Positions 62,120 through 64,000 of a DNA stretch of 64,000 bases are shown piece after piece. The DNA is taken from positions 1 through 64,000 of the forward strand of contig JAWLCV010000015.1 in NCBI GenBank assembly GCA_041686955.1, written 5' to 3'. The translations under genes and the position numbers were made by a program. Within the stretch, counting starts at the first letter, position 1; every line of letters starts with the position of its first letter. Source of the stretch: UBA7803 sp041686955 (GTDB lineage Bacteria; Pseudomonadota; Gammaproteobacteria; Pseudomonadales; Azotimanducaceae). The notes under the pieces were generated by a model that searched no databases, was not told where the DNA came from, and saw nothing but the letters and a program-made list of their open reading frames with translations.

Positions 62120-62878
62120 TCAGCCGCCGCCCGAGATCCGCAGGCACTGACCCGTTACCCACTCGGACGCCCGGGAGCACAGGTACAGGGTAGCGGCACC
62201 GAGGTCGCGCGGCGTGCCGAGGCGACCCGCGGGCAGGCGCAGCATCTTCTCCAGTCGGGGCAGATCGTCGTCGGTGAGCTTCATGGCCTTCATCATGATC
62301 TCGGTGGGCACGGCGCCAGGCATGATGCAGTTGACGCGAATGCGCGGGCCGAGCTCCTGGGCGAAGACCCTGGTCAGCATGTTGACGCCGGCCTTGGCTG
62401 CACCATAGTGGCCGCTGCCGGGAATGACCGTCTCCGCCGCCAGGGACGAGATGTTGACGATGCGGCCGCCGTCGGCCATAAGCCCGGCCGCGACCCGGCT
62501 CGCCTCCCAGATGGCGGTCAGATTCAGCGCCAGCGTCGCATTCCACTCGGCGCGGGGCAGCTCGGTCAGCGGCATCTGCAGCGGCGATCCCCCGGCGTTG
62601 TTCACCCAGATGTCGAGACGGCCGAAACGCTCCACCGCCGCACGGCCGAGCCGCTCGAGCGCGCTCCCATCCGTCACGTCGGTAGCGACGGCAACGGCCT
62701 GCCCTCCGGCCGCCACGATGTCCGCGGCGACCCGCTCGATCTCCTCGGTACGGCGCGCCGCGCAGACCACGCTGGCGCCGGCGCCGGCCAGCACGTGGGC
62801 AATGCCTTCGCCGATACCCCGACCGGCGCCCGTGACCACGGCCACCTCTCCCTCGAGCCCGAACAGCTCATTCAGCAT
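62120..62878 (-). CDS. Short-chain dehydrogenase/reductase
   Basis: A 252-residue classical SDR starting at ATG 62878, seven bases after GGAGG. Coenzyme motif VVTGAGRGIGEGIAHVLA; CAARR after beta-2 indicates NADP or NAD with a basic pocket; NNAG motif; catalytic Ser in NISSLAAETV and Tyr/Lys in GHYGAAKAG. The C-terminus ends VTGQCLRISGGG. It is the second gene after the phosphotransferase, whose stop lies 2 bases upstream. It probably oxidises or reduces a hydroxy/keto group in the local catabolic pathway. Confidence 0.92.
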   Translation of the reverse strand: MLNELFGLEGEVAVVTGAGRGIGEGIAHVLAGAGASVVCAARRTEEIERVAADIVAAGGQAVAVATDVTDGSALERLGRAAVERFGRLDIWVNNAGGSPLQMPLTELPRAEWNATLALNLTAIWEASRVAAGLMADGGRIVNISSLAAETVIPGSGHYGAAKAGVNMLTRVFAQELGPRIRVNCIMPGAVPTEIMMKAMKLTDDDLPRLEKMLRLPAGRLGTPRDLGAATLYLCSRASEWVTGQCLRISGGG

Positions 62879-62880
62879 CT

Positions 62881-64000
62881 TCAATCCTCCATCAACGTGT
62901 CGAGCGGCACATGTGCCAGGCGCGCCTCCAACCGCCGCCGCCAGCGGGCCATCATCGCCTGTCCCCGGCCGGCACCGATGGTGACGTCCGCCTGGGGCAC
63001 CACCGCCGCTAGCGACAGGAGGAGCCCGCGCCGGTAGTCACGCAGGAAACGGTCGAATGCATAATCTGCCCGGCCGAGCGCCCTGTGATAGCGTTCGAGA
63101 ACGCCGAACTCATCGTCCCGCGCGGCCTGCTCACCCAGCGCACCGCCGAGGAAATAGGCAACGTCATAGGCAGCCGGGCCGGCCCGCAGGAGCTGCCAGT
63201 CCAGATAGGCGCACGCACTACCGTCGAAACAGACGTTGTCCAAACGCAGATCGTTGTGCACCAGCGTGACCGGCGCCTGTGCGGTCAGCGTGCGGGTCAA
63301 ACGCGCGTAGTTGCTGCCCAGCCAGTCCACGTAGGGTCGCAGAAAGTCGCTCGCTTGCGCGCGAAACGCCTTCAGCGACCGCCGGAACATGAACTCGCGC
63401 ATACGCGCATCGATATCCATGGGCAGCAGCCAGAACTGCCCGGACAGCCCGTCGCCGCCCCAGAAGCGGGCGTGGGCCGGTGCGAACTGCTCGAGTACGC
63501 GGGCACAGGCCTCGGCGTCGAGGCCCGCGAACTGATCCCCAGGCCGGAACGCTGCGAGGTCTTCCATGACGATGAGGTAGCGGCGCGTTTTGGCCGCCGC
63601 GATCCGCCTGGCGAGAAAGCCGATGGCAGGTGCCAGAAGTCGCGGCAGGCGATCCAGCGCGCCGAGGATCTCCTGCTGCCGCGCAGAGCCCGCATCCGGG
63701 TCGTAGTGGCTGAAGTACACGCGAGGGATACGCACCGGAAAGTCGCTCCCGAACGTCTGGAAGAACAGCACCTCGCGCTCATAGACGCCGAGCATCTCAC
63801 CCACGGCACGATTCGCCTTTTTCGGCAGCTTCACGATTACCGTTTGAGGCGCAGCGGGGTCGTCGTGGTCGAGGGTGAGCCGGATGATGTCGCCGAGAAA
63901 ACCCTGGCCCTCGCCGAGCGCTTCCCGCTCGGCACCGCGGATGCGCCAGTCGAGCGCACCACCCAGCCATGCCGGAGTCAGTTGCTCCGGAACTTCAGGA
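62881..64000 (-). CDS. Aminoglycoside phosphotransferase/choline-kinase-like protein, 5' end outside window
   Basis: The frame stays open from 62881 to the end of the window (at least 373 residues); upstream of the in-frame GTG at 63834 it reads PEQLTPAWLGGALDWRIRGA and TVIVKLPKKA, normal for the family's N-lobe, so the true start is a few codons beyond base 64000. Catalytic loop VTLVHNDLRLDNVCFD (HxDxxxxN) and the metal-binding SACAYLDWQLLRAGPAAYDV are intact. Such proteins phosphorylate hydroxyl groups of small molecules or act with acyl-CoA catabolism. The SDR gene follows immediately. Confidence 0.87.
   Translation of the reverse strand, partial: PEVPEQLTPAWLGGALDWRIRGAEREALGEGQGFLGDIIRLTLDHDDPAAPQTVIVKLPKKANRAVGEMLGVYEREVLFFQTFGSDFPVRIPRVYFSHYDPDAGSARQQEILGALDRLPRLLAPAIGFLARRIAAAKTRRYLIVMEDLAAFRPGDQFAGLDAEACARVLEQFAPAHARFWGGDGLSGQFWLLPMDIDARMREFMFRRSLKAFRAQASDFLRPYVDWLGSNYARLTRTLTAQAPVTLVHNDLRLDNVCFDGSACAYLDWQLLRAGPAAYDVAYFLGGALGEQAARDDEFGVLERYHRALGRADYAFDRFLRDYRRGLLLSLAAVVPQADVTIGAGRGQAMMARWRRRLEARLAHVPLDTLMED

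Overview
The window is a high-GC stretch of a free-living Gram-negative chromosome. TolC-type outer-membrane factors, TonB-dependent receptors, RND pumps, lipoproteins and acyl-CoA catabolic genes point to a gammaproteobacterium. I cannot name the genus. One 100-N scaffold gap (24520-24619) with a 99-bp duplicated flank suggests a draft or metagenome-derived assembly. I saw no tRNA, rRNA, CRISPR array, transposase or phage gene.

Layout. (1) 1-11041, efflux: a TetR-controlled RND pump (tetR, adaptor, permease cut by the window edge), a divergent lipoprotein hydrolase/tetR pair around an inverted repeat, and a CusCBA-type heavy-metal RND operon headed by a small Cys/His-rich exported protein. 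(2) 11078-22726, a six-gene leftward operon: an FHA-like/TPR membrane protein, a 943-aa repeat-rich type I secretion substrate, a 900-aa TPR-sulfotransferase, a TolC protein, a LapB-type ABC exporter and an HlyD adaptor. Five of the genes overlap or nearly abut. It looks like a machine that makes, and possibly sulfates, a secreted adhesin. (3) 22860-35239, a catabolic cluster: acyl-CoA ligase, GPH-type transporter, GntR/FadR regulator, CaiB CoA-transferase, DUF35 OB-fold protein, DUF2889 protein, TonB receptor, double hot-dog dehydratase and a thiolase-fold protein lacking the nucleophilic Cys. Four related palindromic sites in its promoter regions suggest one regulon. The last enzymes resemble the hydratase/retro-aldolase arrangement of steroid side-chain degradation.

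(4) 35302-38642: a Ser/Thr kinase with TPRs and an apparent CTG start, then small unknown genes including a degenerate HNH-like protein. (5) 38652-42816: a complete carbohydrate ABC importer (binding lipoprotein, two permeases, ATPase). (6) 42863-50870: a DUF4242 protein and an exported protein next to a large AAA/LuxR regulator, then a six-haem c-type cytochrome lipoprotein facing a second LuxR-type regulator with a TolB-like/TPR sensor part. (7) 51126-55590: an orphan polytopic membrane protein, a PNPOx-like protein, a DUF4188 gene whose 5' end runs into an ATP-grasp gene of different composition, and a gene-poor 0.4 kb.

(8) 55587-64000: a LuxR-family solo, a second TonB receptor, an LLM-class flavin oxidoreductase, a carotenoid-cleavage-type dioxygenase, a TetR regulator, an SDR and a phosphotransferase that runs off the window. 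This resembles uptake and oxidation of a hydrophobic (terpenoid or apocarotenoid-like) compound.
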